DNA of 64,000 nucleotides from Flavisolibacter ginsenosidimutans (GTDB lineage: Bacteria > Bacteroidota > Bacteroidia > Chitinophagales > Chitinophagaceae), in NCBI RefSeq assembly GCF_007970805.1, contig NZ_CP042433.1, forward strand, positions 1,798,001 to 1,862,000, given 5' to 3'. The position numbers and the translations under genes were made by a program. This document shows, piece by piece, positions 16,087 through 24,295 of the stretch. How positions within the stretch are numbered: position 1 is the stretch's first letter; every line of letters begins with the position of its first letter. The notes below the pieces were generated by a model, which made no database searches, was not told where the DNA came from, and was given only the letters and a program-made list of their open reading frames with translations.

Positions 16087-17808
16087 GGGTGCTTGAGAAA
16101 ATGTTTGAAGAAGAACGGCAACTAGCATTACACCGATCGCACCGATTGCGTTCAGCCATAAAAAACTAATGGTAGGGAGCCAGCTTAAGGCAGGAATATT
16201 TTGTTTGAAGAAAAGCAACACAACAAATGTTTCAATGAAAAGCGCCGCTACAAAAACAGCCGTACCGCTAACTCTTTTTAGATAAAAGGCAACGAGAAAA
16301 ATACCGAGAATGACGCCGTAAAAAAGAGAACCTAAAACGTTCACCGTTTCGATAAGGCTTTGACCCAGGTTGTGTGCAAACTCGGCCACCAGCACGCTAA
16401 AAACTCCCCAGGCAAGCGTGTACCATTTGGCCGTGCGGTAAGCCGTTTCGCCGCGGCCGTTCCGTTTAAAGCGTTCGTGAAAATCAACCACTGTACTTGC
16501 CGCCAATGAATTCAACGCCGCCGCAATGGAACTCCACGACGCTAAAAAAATAATGGAAAGAAGCAAGCCCCTTAATCCGGCCGGAAGCACGTTTTTAATG
16601 AACGTAAGAAAGACGTAATCGGCGCCGTTGTCTTTTTTATTTACAGATGTTTTTGCAAGATTGGCAAAGGCCGTGCGACAACTGTCCTGGCTGTGGCTCA
16701 ATTGCCGAAGATTCTCTTCGAGTTTTGCTTTGGTTTCGTTGTTTTGTTCGTGTCTTGCCGCGACGTATGCCGCATTGATCTTTTGTTTTTCCTGCGAAAG
16801 AACTTCGAATCGCCGCTGAAGATTTTGAAGGGAATCTTTAGAAGATGATGACTGCACTTCTTTCAGCAAACCTTCGTTGAATGTTATGGGCGAGGAGTTA
16901 AATTGATAATAGGCAAACAACAAAACACCGAGCAGCAAAATGCCGAACTGCATCGGAATTTTTACCAGACCGTTCATGAGCAAACCAAGTTTGCTTTCAC
17001 GGTTATTTTGTGCGGTGAGATAACGGCCAACCTGTGAATGATCTGTACCGAAATAAGAAAGCGATAGAAAGAAACCGCCAATCAATCCGCTGAACAAGTT
17101 GTATTTGTCGTTCCAGTCAAAGCTTCCTTTTTCAAAGCCCGTGGTGATGATGTTGGTGCGACCCGCCTTGCCGCTGATGTTCAACGCATCACCAACGGTT
17201 ACGCTTTGGGGTAAAGAGTGAATAACAACATAAGCGGCGGCGGCCATCGCCGAAAAAATGAGCAGGAGTTGAATTTTTTGCGTGTGCGCCACAGCCTTTG
17301 CGCCGCCGCTTACCGTGTAGATGATTAGCGCACCGCCGCTCAAAAGGTTGACCCAAAAAACATCCCAGCCAAAGAGCGAAGAAACGATAATGGAAGGCAT
17401 GTAAATGCTGATGCCCGTCGACAATCCGCGTTGCAGCAAAAACAAAAACGACGTCAGCGTTCTTGTTTTATTATCGAAGCGCTTTTCCAAAAATTCATAA
17501 GCCGTGTAAACCTTCAAACGGTTAAACAAGGGAACGAAGGTGATGCAGATGACCACCATTGCAAGCGGTAATCCAAAGTAATATTGAAGAAAACGCATGC
17601 CGTCGGAAAAGGCTTGTCCCGGCCCCGACATAAAAGTGATGGCACTGGCCTGTGTGCCCATGATGCTGAGCAGCACGACGTACCAGGGCAGGTTGCGGTT
17701 GGAAAGAAAATAGCCTTCGAGGTTGCGGCTTGTGCGGCTTTTGTACAAGCCGTAGAGCACAATGCCCACGAGCACCACAACGATCACCAACCAATCGAAT
17801 GCGTTCAT
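16072..17808 (-). CDS. Sodium:solute symporter (SSS family)
   Basis: A 578-residue membrane transporter with about 13 hydrophobic segments. The N-terminal region (GYFLSNRNLPWYVVLLSIMGTQASAITFMSGPGQAF) is typical of the SSS/SLC5 family, which couple uptake of sugars, amino acids, sialic acid or acids to sodium. Residues about 310-385 form a long, charged, heptad-like insertion (LQNLQRRFEVLSQEKQKINA...) between two membrane segments, absent from classical SSS proteins. The substrate cannot be read from sequence. The start codon overlaps the stop of a 40-codon membrane protein gene, so the two are translationally coupled. Confidence 0.9.
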   Translation of the reverse strand: MNAFDWLVIVVVLVGIVLYGLYKSRTSRNLEGYFLSNRNLPWYVVLLSIMGTQASAITFMSGPGQAFSDGMRFLQYYFGLPLAMVVICITFVPLFNRLKVYTAYEFLEKRFDNKTRTLTSFLFLLQRGLSTGISIYMPSIIVSSLFGWDVFWVNLLSGGALIIYTVSGGAKAVAHTQKIQLLLIFSAMAAAAYVVIHSLPQSVTVGDALNISGKAGRTNIITTGFEKGSFDWNDKYNLFSGLIGGFFLSLSYFGTDHSQVGRYLTAQNNRESKLGLLMNGLVKIPMQFGILLLGVLLFAYYQFNSSPITFNEGLLKEVQSSSSKDSLQNLQRRFEVLSQEKQKINAAYVAARHEQNNETKAKLEENLRQLSHSQDSCRTAFANLAKTSVNKKDNGADYVFLTFIKNVLPAGLRGLLLSIIFLASWSSIAAALNSLAASTVVDFHERFKRNGRGETAYRTAKWYTLAWGVFSVLVAEFAHNLGQSLIETVNVLGSLFYGVILGIFLVAFYLKRVSGTAVFVAALFIETFVVLLFFKQNIPALSWLPTISFLWLNAIGAIGVMLVAVLLQTFSQAPKKEK

Positions 17809-17927
17809 GCAAATTTTTTGGTGAAGAAGTAAAAGAAAAGGATCAGCGCGACCAAAAACAAAATCACCAGCACGTACCAGCGTGTCCAGGTTTTAAAAAG
17901 CGGCGGTTTGTCGGGGTTTGTTTCCAT
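17805..17927 (-). CDS. 40-aa single-pass membrane protein coupled to the symporter
   Basis: ATG at 17927, TGA at 17805; the stop overlaps the symporter ATG in the sequence ATGA. The product has a polar N-terminus (METNPDKPPLFKTW), one hydrophobic helix (WYVLVILFLVALILFFYFF) and a short basic end (TKKFA). The arrangement suggests an accessory or stabilising subunit of the symporter. I do not know a named family. Confidence 0.75.
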   Translation of the reverse strand: METNPDKPPLFKTWTRWYVLVILFLVALILFFYFFTKKFA

Positions 17928-17962
17928 GAAAGAAAATTAAAGCTTGCTCTTTTTATTGCAAG

Positions 17963-18002
17963 CGGGTTTCATGCAAAGTCGCCAGGAAGCCAAGGCGCAA
18001 AG
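17963..18002. repeat. Inverted repeat, left arm of GxxExxY cassette
   Basis: The arm starts GGGTTTCATGCAAAG and continues with CGCCAGGAAGC and GCGCAAAG. It matches the reverse complement of 18444-18485 with about four differences over 37 bp. It ends 1 bp from the stop codon of the GxxExxY gene. Confidence 0.88.
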
Positions 18003-18003
18003 G

Positions 18004-18390
18004 TTAATCGTCTTCCAGGCCATTAACAATTCTTCTGATGCCGTTTTTAATTAGCGGTACATTGAAGTTGATAAGCAAGCCCAATTTGTAACCCGTTAGA
18101 TTAAGATAAGTTCTTACCTGCTTGAACTCCAGGGCGCCGCATATTTCGATTGACTTTAGCTCTATCAAGACCTTGTTCTCTACCAGCAAGTCTGCACGAA
18201 AGGCCGTTGGTATATAAAGTTCATCATGAATGAGCGCAATAGCAAACTGCCTTCGCACGTTAGTGAAAACTTTTTTTAATTCGTATTCCATTAATTCTTC
18301 GTAAACTGATTCAAAGAGCCCGGGCCCAAAAAGATTGTGAATCTTGAACGCGACGTCAACAATAACTTTTGCTATTTCATTTTCCGTCAT
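18004..18390 (-). CDS. GxxExxY family protein
   Basis: A 128-residue protein of the GxxExxY family (TIGR04256): the name-giving motif GLFESVY is at residues 24-30, followed by RADLLVENKVLIELKS, a nuclease-like D...ExK pattern (PD-(D/E)XK-like), and GLLINFNVPLIKNGIRRIV at the end. Its cellular role is unknown. The start at 18390 fits the family; the open frame upstream to 18489 runs through the repeat arm and is not coding-like. The gene lies between two near-identical inverted repeats (17963-18002 and 18444-18485) and between unrelated genes, as if inserted. Confidence 0.9.
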   Translation of the reverse strand: MTENEIAKVIVDVAFKIHNLFGPGLFESVYEELMEYELKKVFTNVRRQFAIALIHDELYIPTAFRADLLVENKVLIELKSIEICGALEFKQVRTYLNLTGYKLGLLINFNVPLIKNGIRRIVNGLEDD

Positions 18391-18443
18391 AAGCAGGCAT
18401 TTTAGTAGTGACAAAATGAATTGCGCTTTTGCCTTAACTTTTG

Positions 18444-18485
18444 CTTTGCGCTTTTGCTTCCTGGCAACTTTGCATGAAACCCTCG
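18444..18485. repeat. Inverted repeat, right arm of GxxExxY cassette
   Basis: Reverse complement of 17963-18002. On its inner side at 18421-18450 there is a further direct repeat of the word TTGCGCTTTTGC, so this end looks like several stacked copies of a CGCAAAAG-type unit. Confidence 0.85.
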
Positions 18486-18532
18486 TCACACAAAAGAAGA
18501 TTGCACAACACCTGTAATTCCTGCGTGAAATA

Positions 18533-18694
18533 TCACCGCCTTCTCAACAAACCCGAGCCCAATAAGCCAAGCAGCAGTCCTATCACCAACCCCAGCGTGA
18601 CCTTCTTCAAAAAAATTCCGATAACGTAGCCCAGTACAATCACAAATGCAAACGCAATAAAACCGCGGTTGCTGTCCGGTTTTTTTTCCGCCAT
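18533..18694 (-). CDS. 53-aa membrane protein coupled to the PIG-L gene
   Basis: ATG at 18694 shares its A with the TAA of the upstream PIG-L gene (TAATG), a classic reinitiation overlap. The product begins with a polar MAEKKPDSNR, then two hydrophobic helices (FIAFAFVIVLGYVIGIF; VTLGLVIGLLLGLLGSGLL) joined by LKK, and ends in RRR. It resembles small glycine-rich inner-membrane proteins; no function known. Confidence 0.7.
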   Translation of the reverse strand: MAEKKPDSNRGFIAFAFVIVLGYVIGIFLKKVTLGLVIGLLLGLLGSGLLRRR

Positions 18695-21189
18695 TACATG
18701 CCTTTTATTTTGTTTAACGCAATAATATTTGCCAGCAAACGATAAGCACCGGGCACACCGGCGGGAAGTTCCCGAAAGAACACCAAACCCGTGTACGTGA
18801 AAAATCCTTTACCGTATTTGGTGACAATCAAACTGCCGTCGTTTGGCGCTTCGCCCGGATCGTTCATGCGCAGGATGGCCTCGTAATTACCGTCCCAGTT
18901 GTCCGCATGATAAATGCTTCGTTCCTGTATCCAGCCGGCGAAATCATCCTGCGTAATCTTGTTTGGAAAATTCAACACCGGATGTCCGGGTTTTAAAAAC
19001 GTTACCGCGGCATTTTCATCGGTAATGCGCCTGTTAGAAACAGTGAAATTATAGGGTCCAATCTTTGGTGAACGAATGTTGTTGTTTTGCGAATACTGCA
19101 CAATGTAGTTGCCGCCGTCCTGTACGTACTTCATTAATCTGGTGTAGTACTTGCCCATAAAGTCGTTTGCGTTAAAGGCCCGCACGCCGGCAATGATGGC
19201 ATCGAATTGCCTGAGATTGTTTCGCTCCAGTTCTTTTTCACCAAGCAGCGTTACATCGTAGCCCATTTGTTCAAGCGCTTCGGGCACTTTGTCGCCGGCA
19301 CCAACGATGTAGCCAATCTTTTTCCCCTCCGTTTTTACATCCAGCACCACGTATTTGTTCACCGCGTCGGTGAAGTAATTGATGTATGGAATGTGTTCGT
19401 ACCGAATGGTGTGCAACGTCTTTGCCGTTATTGCCTGCGGCTTTTCAAAATAAGAAATCGTAGAAAGAAACGATGTTGACTGCTTGCCCGTTCTTGTGTA
19501 AAAATCTGCGGCGCCGTTATAGGTTTTGCGTTCGCCTTTTGGCAAGTTTCGTTCGCGCAGCACAATGCCGTTGTTATCGTAAATCACGACGCTGTCCAAA
19601 TTCTTTTGCGCTGTATACGTAAATTCTTGTTCGGCTGCTTGCTTGGGCTTGAGGACGTTCACCGATCCCGATGTTTCAAGTGTAAAAGGCGGAAGAATTA
19701 TCAGCGGCTCGTAGAGTTCTCCCCGCACCTGGTCGTTGAATTTATACCGGACCGGAAGCGCTGAAAACGTAACCGGCACGTCGTCAAAAAACAGCGTTAC
19801 ATCCACGGTGGCCGCGGGCTGCACATCGGGTTGTCCAATCAATTGCTGCGAAGCCACATTGTAATAACCGGCACTCATCTTCTCCTGCAACCAATACGGT
19901 TGCGTGATGGGCGCATCGTTCGCGATTTTTATTTTTTGCGCAAAAACAAAATTCCGGTTTTTGGCAAGCACCGTGTCAAAGGCTTTTGTTATTTCACCGG
20001 GCTTTGTGCCGCCGCTTATTTTTTGCAGGCGCATTGGCTGGCCAAGACGGTTGTTGAGCGCAACGCTGATTTGCAGCGAATCGCCTTGCGCCGCCGAAGG
20101 AACATTGGAGAAAGCTTCTATCCACAAGCCGCTTGCGGCAACAATCAAATCTTTTATTTCTTTTTGCTTTTGCAGGCCCCAAACACTGTTGGCAAAGGAC
20201 GAAGCCTGCAGAAGTTTATAAAGCTTCAGCAACTGCGGAACTGCCTTCTGCGGTGCAGAAAAATCGAAGCCTGCGGTTAAGTCATTAACGGCCGATTGAA
20301 TTGCCTGAAGTTCGGTGCCGCTTGCTACTTTCGACCAATCTGTTTTCACCCCTTCGTGTAAATCATTCGCCGGCGCATCACCGTCAAGCGTCCTGAAAAA
20401 TTCAATCGCTTCCCCCCTGCTCCGCGCCACGCCAAAGCCCTGGCTTTTGTGCTGGCTGCGGCTTTCGGCGGCAATCTCGCCGTAGCTTTTTCCAAGCACA
20501 GGATTAAACCCGCCCACGTCAATTTTAAATTGATCAGGACTTGTAGTATTTGCGCTTCCGAAGTTGAACGTATTCCAAAGCAGACGCTTGGCCTGCCATG
20601 GTTTTACCCATTGCAATTGCTCGGGAAAACGTTTGGGATCAGCAGCCGCACGAAAGGCTTCAACGGCAATAATAGCCGAAGCGGTATGTTGGCCATGACC
20701 GCCTTCGCCGGTTGTTGGAAACCGCGTGATGATAACGTCCGGTTCAAATTTGCGAATCACCCAAACGGCATCGCTTAAAATTTTTTCGCGGTCCCATTTC
20801 GTAAAGGTTTCCTCCGGCGATTTGCTGTAGCCAAAATCATAAGCCCGCGAAAAGAATTGTTCGGCACCATCAATGCGGCGGGCGGCCAGCAATTCCTGTG
20901 TGCGAATCAAACCCAGTTCAATGCCCTGCTCGTCGCCAATGAGGTTTTGTCCGCCGTCGCCGCGGGTTAACGAAAGATAGCCGGTGCGGTACAATTTGTC
21001 CTTTGAAAAATACGTGAGCAGCCTTGTGTTTTCGTCGTCGGGATGCGCGGCGAAGTACAACACGCTGCCCAGTACGTTGAGCTTTTTGATGCCCAAATAA
21101 ATATCACCGGACGTAGGGAAAGAAGGCGTTTGCGCTTGCCCAAAAAAAGAAATGATGAAAGCAAATGGGGCTAAAAAAATCTTTTTCAT
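18694..21189 (-). CDS. Exported PIG-L family deacetylase with C-terminal GATase-like domain
   Basis: An 831-residue protein with a signal peptide (MKKIFLAPFAFIISFFGQAQ). The PIG-L/LmbE fold carries the zinc motif AHPDDE at 48-53 and GHGQHTAS further on, as in N-acetylglucosaminyl deacetylases. The middle holds beta-rich sequence. Residues about 620-740 (IGYIVGAGDKVPEALEQMGYDVTLL...FDAIIAGVRAFN) look like a class I glutamine-amidotransferase-like fold. It probably removes acetyl groups from a surface sugar or glycoconjugate. ATG 21189 is preferred; a GTG at 21195 would add two residues. A 53-codon membrane gene follows with stop/start overlap. Confidence 0.87.
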   Translation of the reverse strand: MKKIFLAPFAFIISFFGQAQTPSFPTSGDIYLGIKKLNVLGSVLYFAAHPDDENTRLLTYFSKDKLYRTGYLSLTRGDGGQNLIGDEQGIELGLIRTQELLAARRIDGAEQFFSRAYDFGYSKSPEETFTKWDREKILSDAVWVIRKFEPDVIITRFPTTGEGGHGQHTASAIIAVEAFRAAADPKRFPEQLQWVKPWQAKRLLWNTFNFGSANTTSPDQFKIDVGGFNPVLGKSYGEIAAESRSQHKSQGFGVARSRGEAIEFFRTLDGDAPANDLHEGVKTDWSKVASGTELQAIQSAVNDLTAGFDFSAPQKAVPQLLKLYKLLQASSFANSVWGLQKQKEIKDLIVAASGLWIEAFSNVPSAAQGDSLQISVALNNRLGQPMRLQKISGGTKPGEITKAFDTVLAKNRNFVFAQKIKIANDAPITQPYWLQEKMSAGYYNVASQQLIGQPDVQPAATVDVTLFFDDVPVTFSALPVRYKFNDQVRGELYEPLIILPPFTLETSGSVNVLKPKQAAEQEFTYTAQKNLDSVVIYDNNGIVLRERNLPKGERKTYNGAADFYTRTGKQSTSFLSTISYFEKPQAITAKTLHTIRYEHIPYINYFTDAVNKYVVLDVKTEGKKIGYIVGAGDKVPEALEQMGYDVTLLGEKELERNNLRQFDAIIAGVRAFNANDFMGKYYTRLMKYVQDGGNYIVQYSQNNNIRSPKIGPYNFTVSNRRITDENAAVTFLKPGHPVLNFPNKITQDDFAGWIQERSIYHADNWDGNYEAILRMNDPGEAPNDGSLIVTKYGKGFFTYTGLVFFRELPAGVPGAYRLLANIIALNKIKGM

Positions 21190-21531
21190 CGGCACAAAAA
21201 TGAAAAGCTATACGTGAAGAATTTTCTAATGTTTATCAACGTTGTCAATTAACTATAAGCGGCGATTGAATGAATGCAATCAAACGAAGCATTGGTTTTT
21301 GTTCAACAAAACGAAGGCCTTCTGCAAGAACAAAGTTTATAACCTTAATAGCAAGTATTGTCAACGAACCAACCTTATTCCGCAGGTTCGAATAAGGGAA
21401 TAAGGTTGGTTCCGTTTTAAATCCTGTTTGCTACCAAGGTAATAAGGTTTTATTCTGACGTTTTTAATCCGGCATTCATCTACAATCATCCAACACACCG
21501 GCGTAAGCCAATCAGCTAATCAACGAATCAA
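21190..21531. other. Gene-free spacer with a 16-bp hairpin
   Basis: There is no coding frame I can support. The main structure is a perfect 16-bp stem (21366-21381 with 21397-21412, GAACCAACCTTATTCC) with a 15-nt loop, without a T-run on either side. Part of the arm, ACCTTATTC, recurs nearby in the loop and at about 21440 as TAATAAGGTT. It probably ends or stabilises the M14 peptidase transcript. Confidence 0.6.
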
Positions 21532-24039
21532 CTACTGTCCCACCAAAAAAACCGCGTTGGCAAACAACAACTTTCCGTTCTCCCAAAAACTCCGAAACAA
21601 CACATCATCTGCAAAGTAGGTTACCGTGCCGCGACCCACATTCTGCACACCAAATTGAAGACTGTTGTGCAAACGTTCCGAAAGACTTGAACCCACAAAA
21701 CCCGACACGGCTTTGTCTTTTTTTATCACACCCACGTTCCAGCCGTCGTCTTTCAAAAATTCGTATTGACTGTTGTCCATCTTCAACGTGTAATAAGAAG
21801 ATGGATAACCAAAGGCCAACGGATGTGTGTTGTCCAATTGCACTTTGTAAATAGAGCCCGGCGTGAAATCTTTCAGCGATTCGCGTTCGCGATCATCATA
21901 ACGCCGTAAGGTAGCAAGTGGGTCTTTGTCTTTGGTGTTTGTGTCCTCTCCCTTTTTTGCTTTGATGGCCCAATCAAGTTTTGATAAATTACTCAGCGCA
22001 CCTTCCAGTGCAATCAGGTGTCCGCCGCCGTTAATCCAGGCCTTTAACGCATCGGCAGAAGTCTTGTCGCTCAAAAAACGATAATTGCCGTCGGGCATGA
22101 TGATGACATCGTAATCGTTCCAGTTCATGCGGCCAACGTCAGTTGTGTTAAACAGCGTCAGCGGATAATTCAACTGCTGTTCAAAGTAATGCCATACTTC
22201 GCCTGCGGCAAGAGAACTGACACCCTCGCCGGTGATCATGGCTATCTTTCTTCGCTTAATCGGCACCACGCTCGATGAACCAAAGTCCAATCCTTTTTCA
22301 ACAAAGCCCGAAGTCACCGTTGCCAGTCGTACACCGGCATCGTTTGCCAGGCTGCGGGTAAGCGAAAACAGATTTTGCGTTGCGTTATTTCCGGTTCGCA
22401 TGACAATAACGGAACCGCGGTTGAACGTTTGTCCACCCGACGCAAACGGTGTGGTGATGAAACGCAGCTTCACACCTTTTTGCAAAAGTCGGCCGGTAAG
22501 TTTTGCTGCGTTCAAACCCGTCCACGGAATCACGTAAGCATAAGGATCACCGTTTTCTATATTGACCGCTTTGTTGATGCGGTATTCTTCTAAACCCGTT
22601 ACCGGCATCTCTGTGGCATAAGCTTGCAAACCATAAGCATAAGGCAAAGACCAGGCGGTGATGTCGTAGGTGGCAGAATCAGACAACTTGGTTGATTGTT
22701 CGAACAACACTTTTACAAGGGCACCTTTGGGTTGACCAGAAGGAACAATTAAATCAGCCGGAGAAAGTATGAAGGCTTCGTCTTTCAATGAAGTGTAACT
22801 CAAGCCGCGCAAGTTATTTCCCCGGCCGGAGAAATAGTGAATGTTGTTTTTCTTCAGCAGGTCAACAAGCGCCATCATACGAGCCGTATCCCCGGCATTC
22901 ATCTTCACCACATAGGCCTTTACATCTCCCACGCCATTGTTCACCTCACGGTAATATTTTTCAAACTCAGCGATTAGCCTCGGTGCATTTTTCGACGCGA
23001 CTTCGATTGTGCTCAAGCCCGTAGTGTAATGATGCATCGCACGGTCAACAAGGGTCAGCGTGTCGCCGTTTTCGGTAACCACGCCAAGACCCGCGCCAAT
23101 GCCGCCCTGCTCATACGTCATGCCGATAGAACCGTTGTAAATAGGATAAGTATCGCCATACGAAGGATACAACAAATCAAATTGCTCTTTCGTAAAATAA
23201 AGCCAGCCTTTCTCGTCAAAATATTTTGCGTGGTTGCGGCCGATGATGGCTTGAAATTCGCGTTGAAACGGTGTGATGACTTCGTGAAACGGTTCTGCAG
23301 CCGGCGCAAAATAATAAGGATTGTTGTAGCCTTGTTCGTGAAAGTCCACGTGCACTTGCGGCAACCACTGATTGTACAGAGCGAGGCGTTGCTGCGTTTC
23401 AATTTGCGTTTGCCAGGCCCAGTCGCGGTTCAGGTCAAAGTTGTAATGATTGCTTCGCCCGCCGGGCCAGGGTTCGCGGTGTTCGCGGCTTTCGGGTGAC
23501 GGATTATAAGTCTTCCCAACAACCGAATTGTACCAGTTCACATAACGGTCGCGGCCATCGGGGTTCAGGCACGGATCCATAATGACCACCGTGTTTTGCA
23601 GCCAGGTTTTCGTTTGCGTGTTCGACGGATCAACCAGTGCATAAAGCGTAAGCATAGAGGCTTCGGAAGAAGCGGCTTCGTTGCCGTGCACGTTGTAGCT
23701 TAACCAAACAACGGCAACATTTTCTCCCGAATTATTTTTTGCGCCGCCGGTTGTTCGTTCAATATTTTTTGAGCGGATGCTTTCAAGATTGCTGATGTTT
23801 TGCGCCGATGAAACATATACTACGAGCAGCGGACGGCCTTCGTTGGTAATTCCGTATTGTTGCAGCTTCACCGTTGAAGACGATGCGGCAGTAACGGCTT
23901 TAAAATATTCCACAATACGGTAATGCGGCGTGTAATGCGTTCCTATTTTGTAACCTAAAAACTGTTCTGGCGAAGGAATTTGTGTTGTTGCAAAAAGTGA
24001 GGTCGTTAACAACAACACAAGAGCGCAGCATTGCTTCAT
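21532..24039 (-). CDS. Secreted M14-type zinc carboxypeptidase
   Basis: An 835-residue exported peptidase (signal peptide 1-19). The M14 zinc site is seen as HGNEAA (His118, Glu121) and VDFHEQ (His234), with the catalytic Glu at about 310 in TYEQGG. Motif NPDGRDRYVNWYNSVVGK and FDLNRDW support substrate-binding loops. The C-terminal third (IAMITGEGVSSLAAGEVWHYFEQ...YDVIIMPDGNYRFL...GGHLIALEG) is a GATase-like domain like the one in the neighbouring PIG-L protein. It probably degrades peptides or peptidoglycan fragments outside the cytoplasm. Confidence 0.9.
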   Translation of the reverse strand: MKQCCALVLLLTTSLFATTQIPSPEQFLGYKIGTHYTPHYRIVEYFKAVTAASSSTVKLQQYGITNEGRPLLVVYVSSAQNISNLESIRSKNIERTTGGAKNNSGENVAVVWLSYNVHGNEAASSEASMLTLYALVDPSNTQTKTWLQNTVVIMDPCLNPDGRDRYVNWYNSVVGKTYNPSPESREHREPWPGGRSNHYNFDLNRDWAWQTQIETQQRLALYNQWLPQVHVDFHEQGYNNPYYFAPAAEPFHEVITPFQREFQAIIGRNHAKYFDEKGWLYFTKEQFDLLYPSYGDTYPIYNGSIGMTYEQGGIGAGLGVVTENGDTLTLVDRAMHHYTTGLSTIEVASKNAPRLIAEFEKYYREVNNGVGDVKAYVVKMNAGDTARMMALVDLLKKNNIHYFSGRGNNLRGLSYTSLKDEAFILSPADLIVPSGQPKGALVKVLFEQSTKLSDSATYDITAWSLPYAYGLQAYATEMPVTGLEEYRINKAVNIENGDPYAYVIPWTGLNAAKLTGRLLQKGVKLRFITTPFASGGQTFNRGSVIVMRTGNNATQNLFSLTRSLANDAGVRLATVTSGFVEKGLDFGSSSVVPIKRRKIAMITGEGVSSLAAGEVWHYFEQQLNYPLTLFNTTDVGRMNWNDYDVIIMPDGNYRFLSDKTSADALKAWINGGGHLIALEGALSNLSKLDWAIKAKKGEDTNTKDKDPLATLRRYDDRERESLKDFTPGSIYKVQLDNTHPLAFGYPSSYYTLKMDNSQYEFLKDDGWNVGVIKKDKAVSGFVGSSLSERLHNSLQFGVQNVGRGTVTYFADDVLFRSFWENGKLLFANAVFLVGQ

Positions 24040-24093
24040 GCAAAAAGATTATCGGCAATATTAATGCGGAAACGGCAATCCTTTGCAAAACAA

Positions 24094-24113
24094 AACCCCG
24101 CCGAAGCGGGGTT
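24094..24113 (-). terminator. Strong intrinsic terminator
   Basis: Stem AACCCCGC/GCGGGGTT with a four-base loop (minus-strand reading CTTCGG-capped), followed on the minus strand by TTGTTTTG. It lies 55 nt before the M14 gene start and after a separate terminator of the receptor gene. Confidence 0.8.
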
Positions 24114-24242
24114 GTTCGCCGTCAGATGGTTTAGGTTTATCGGAGCGGCAAGAAAGCGATTAAACAACCAAGGTAGAAAGATGTTCGTTCATCCGCAAAG
24201 ACAGGTGCGCAGATTTCGACGACCTGTCGCATTTGTATCGGT
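24114..24242 (-). ncRNA. Candidate small RNA or leader between two terminators
   Basis: On the minus strand this 129-nt stretch lies between the terminator of the TonB receptor gene (24245-24277) and another perfect terminator (24094-24113). It contains a hairpin GACAGGT/ACCTGTC (24200-24206 with 24222-24228) and a possible 31-codon frame (ATG 24232, TAA 24137, product MRQVVEICAPVFADERTSFY... ). It could be an independent small RNA, a leader/attenuator of the M14 gene, or a double terminator with chance content. I saw no convincing promoter. Confidence 0.35.
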
Positions 24243-24244
24243 AA

Positions 24245-24277
24245 AAAAAATCCTTCGCCTGAGGCGAAGGATTTTTT
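24245..24277. terminator. Bidirectional terminator after the TonB receptor gene
   Basis: A perfect 15-bp stem (24245-24259 with 24263-24277) with loop TGA, A-run on one side and T-run on the other, so it works in both directions. It is 18 nt past the receptor stop codon. Confidence 0.9.
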
Positions 24278-24295
24278 ATTGGTTATGGCTTATGC

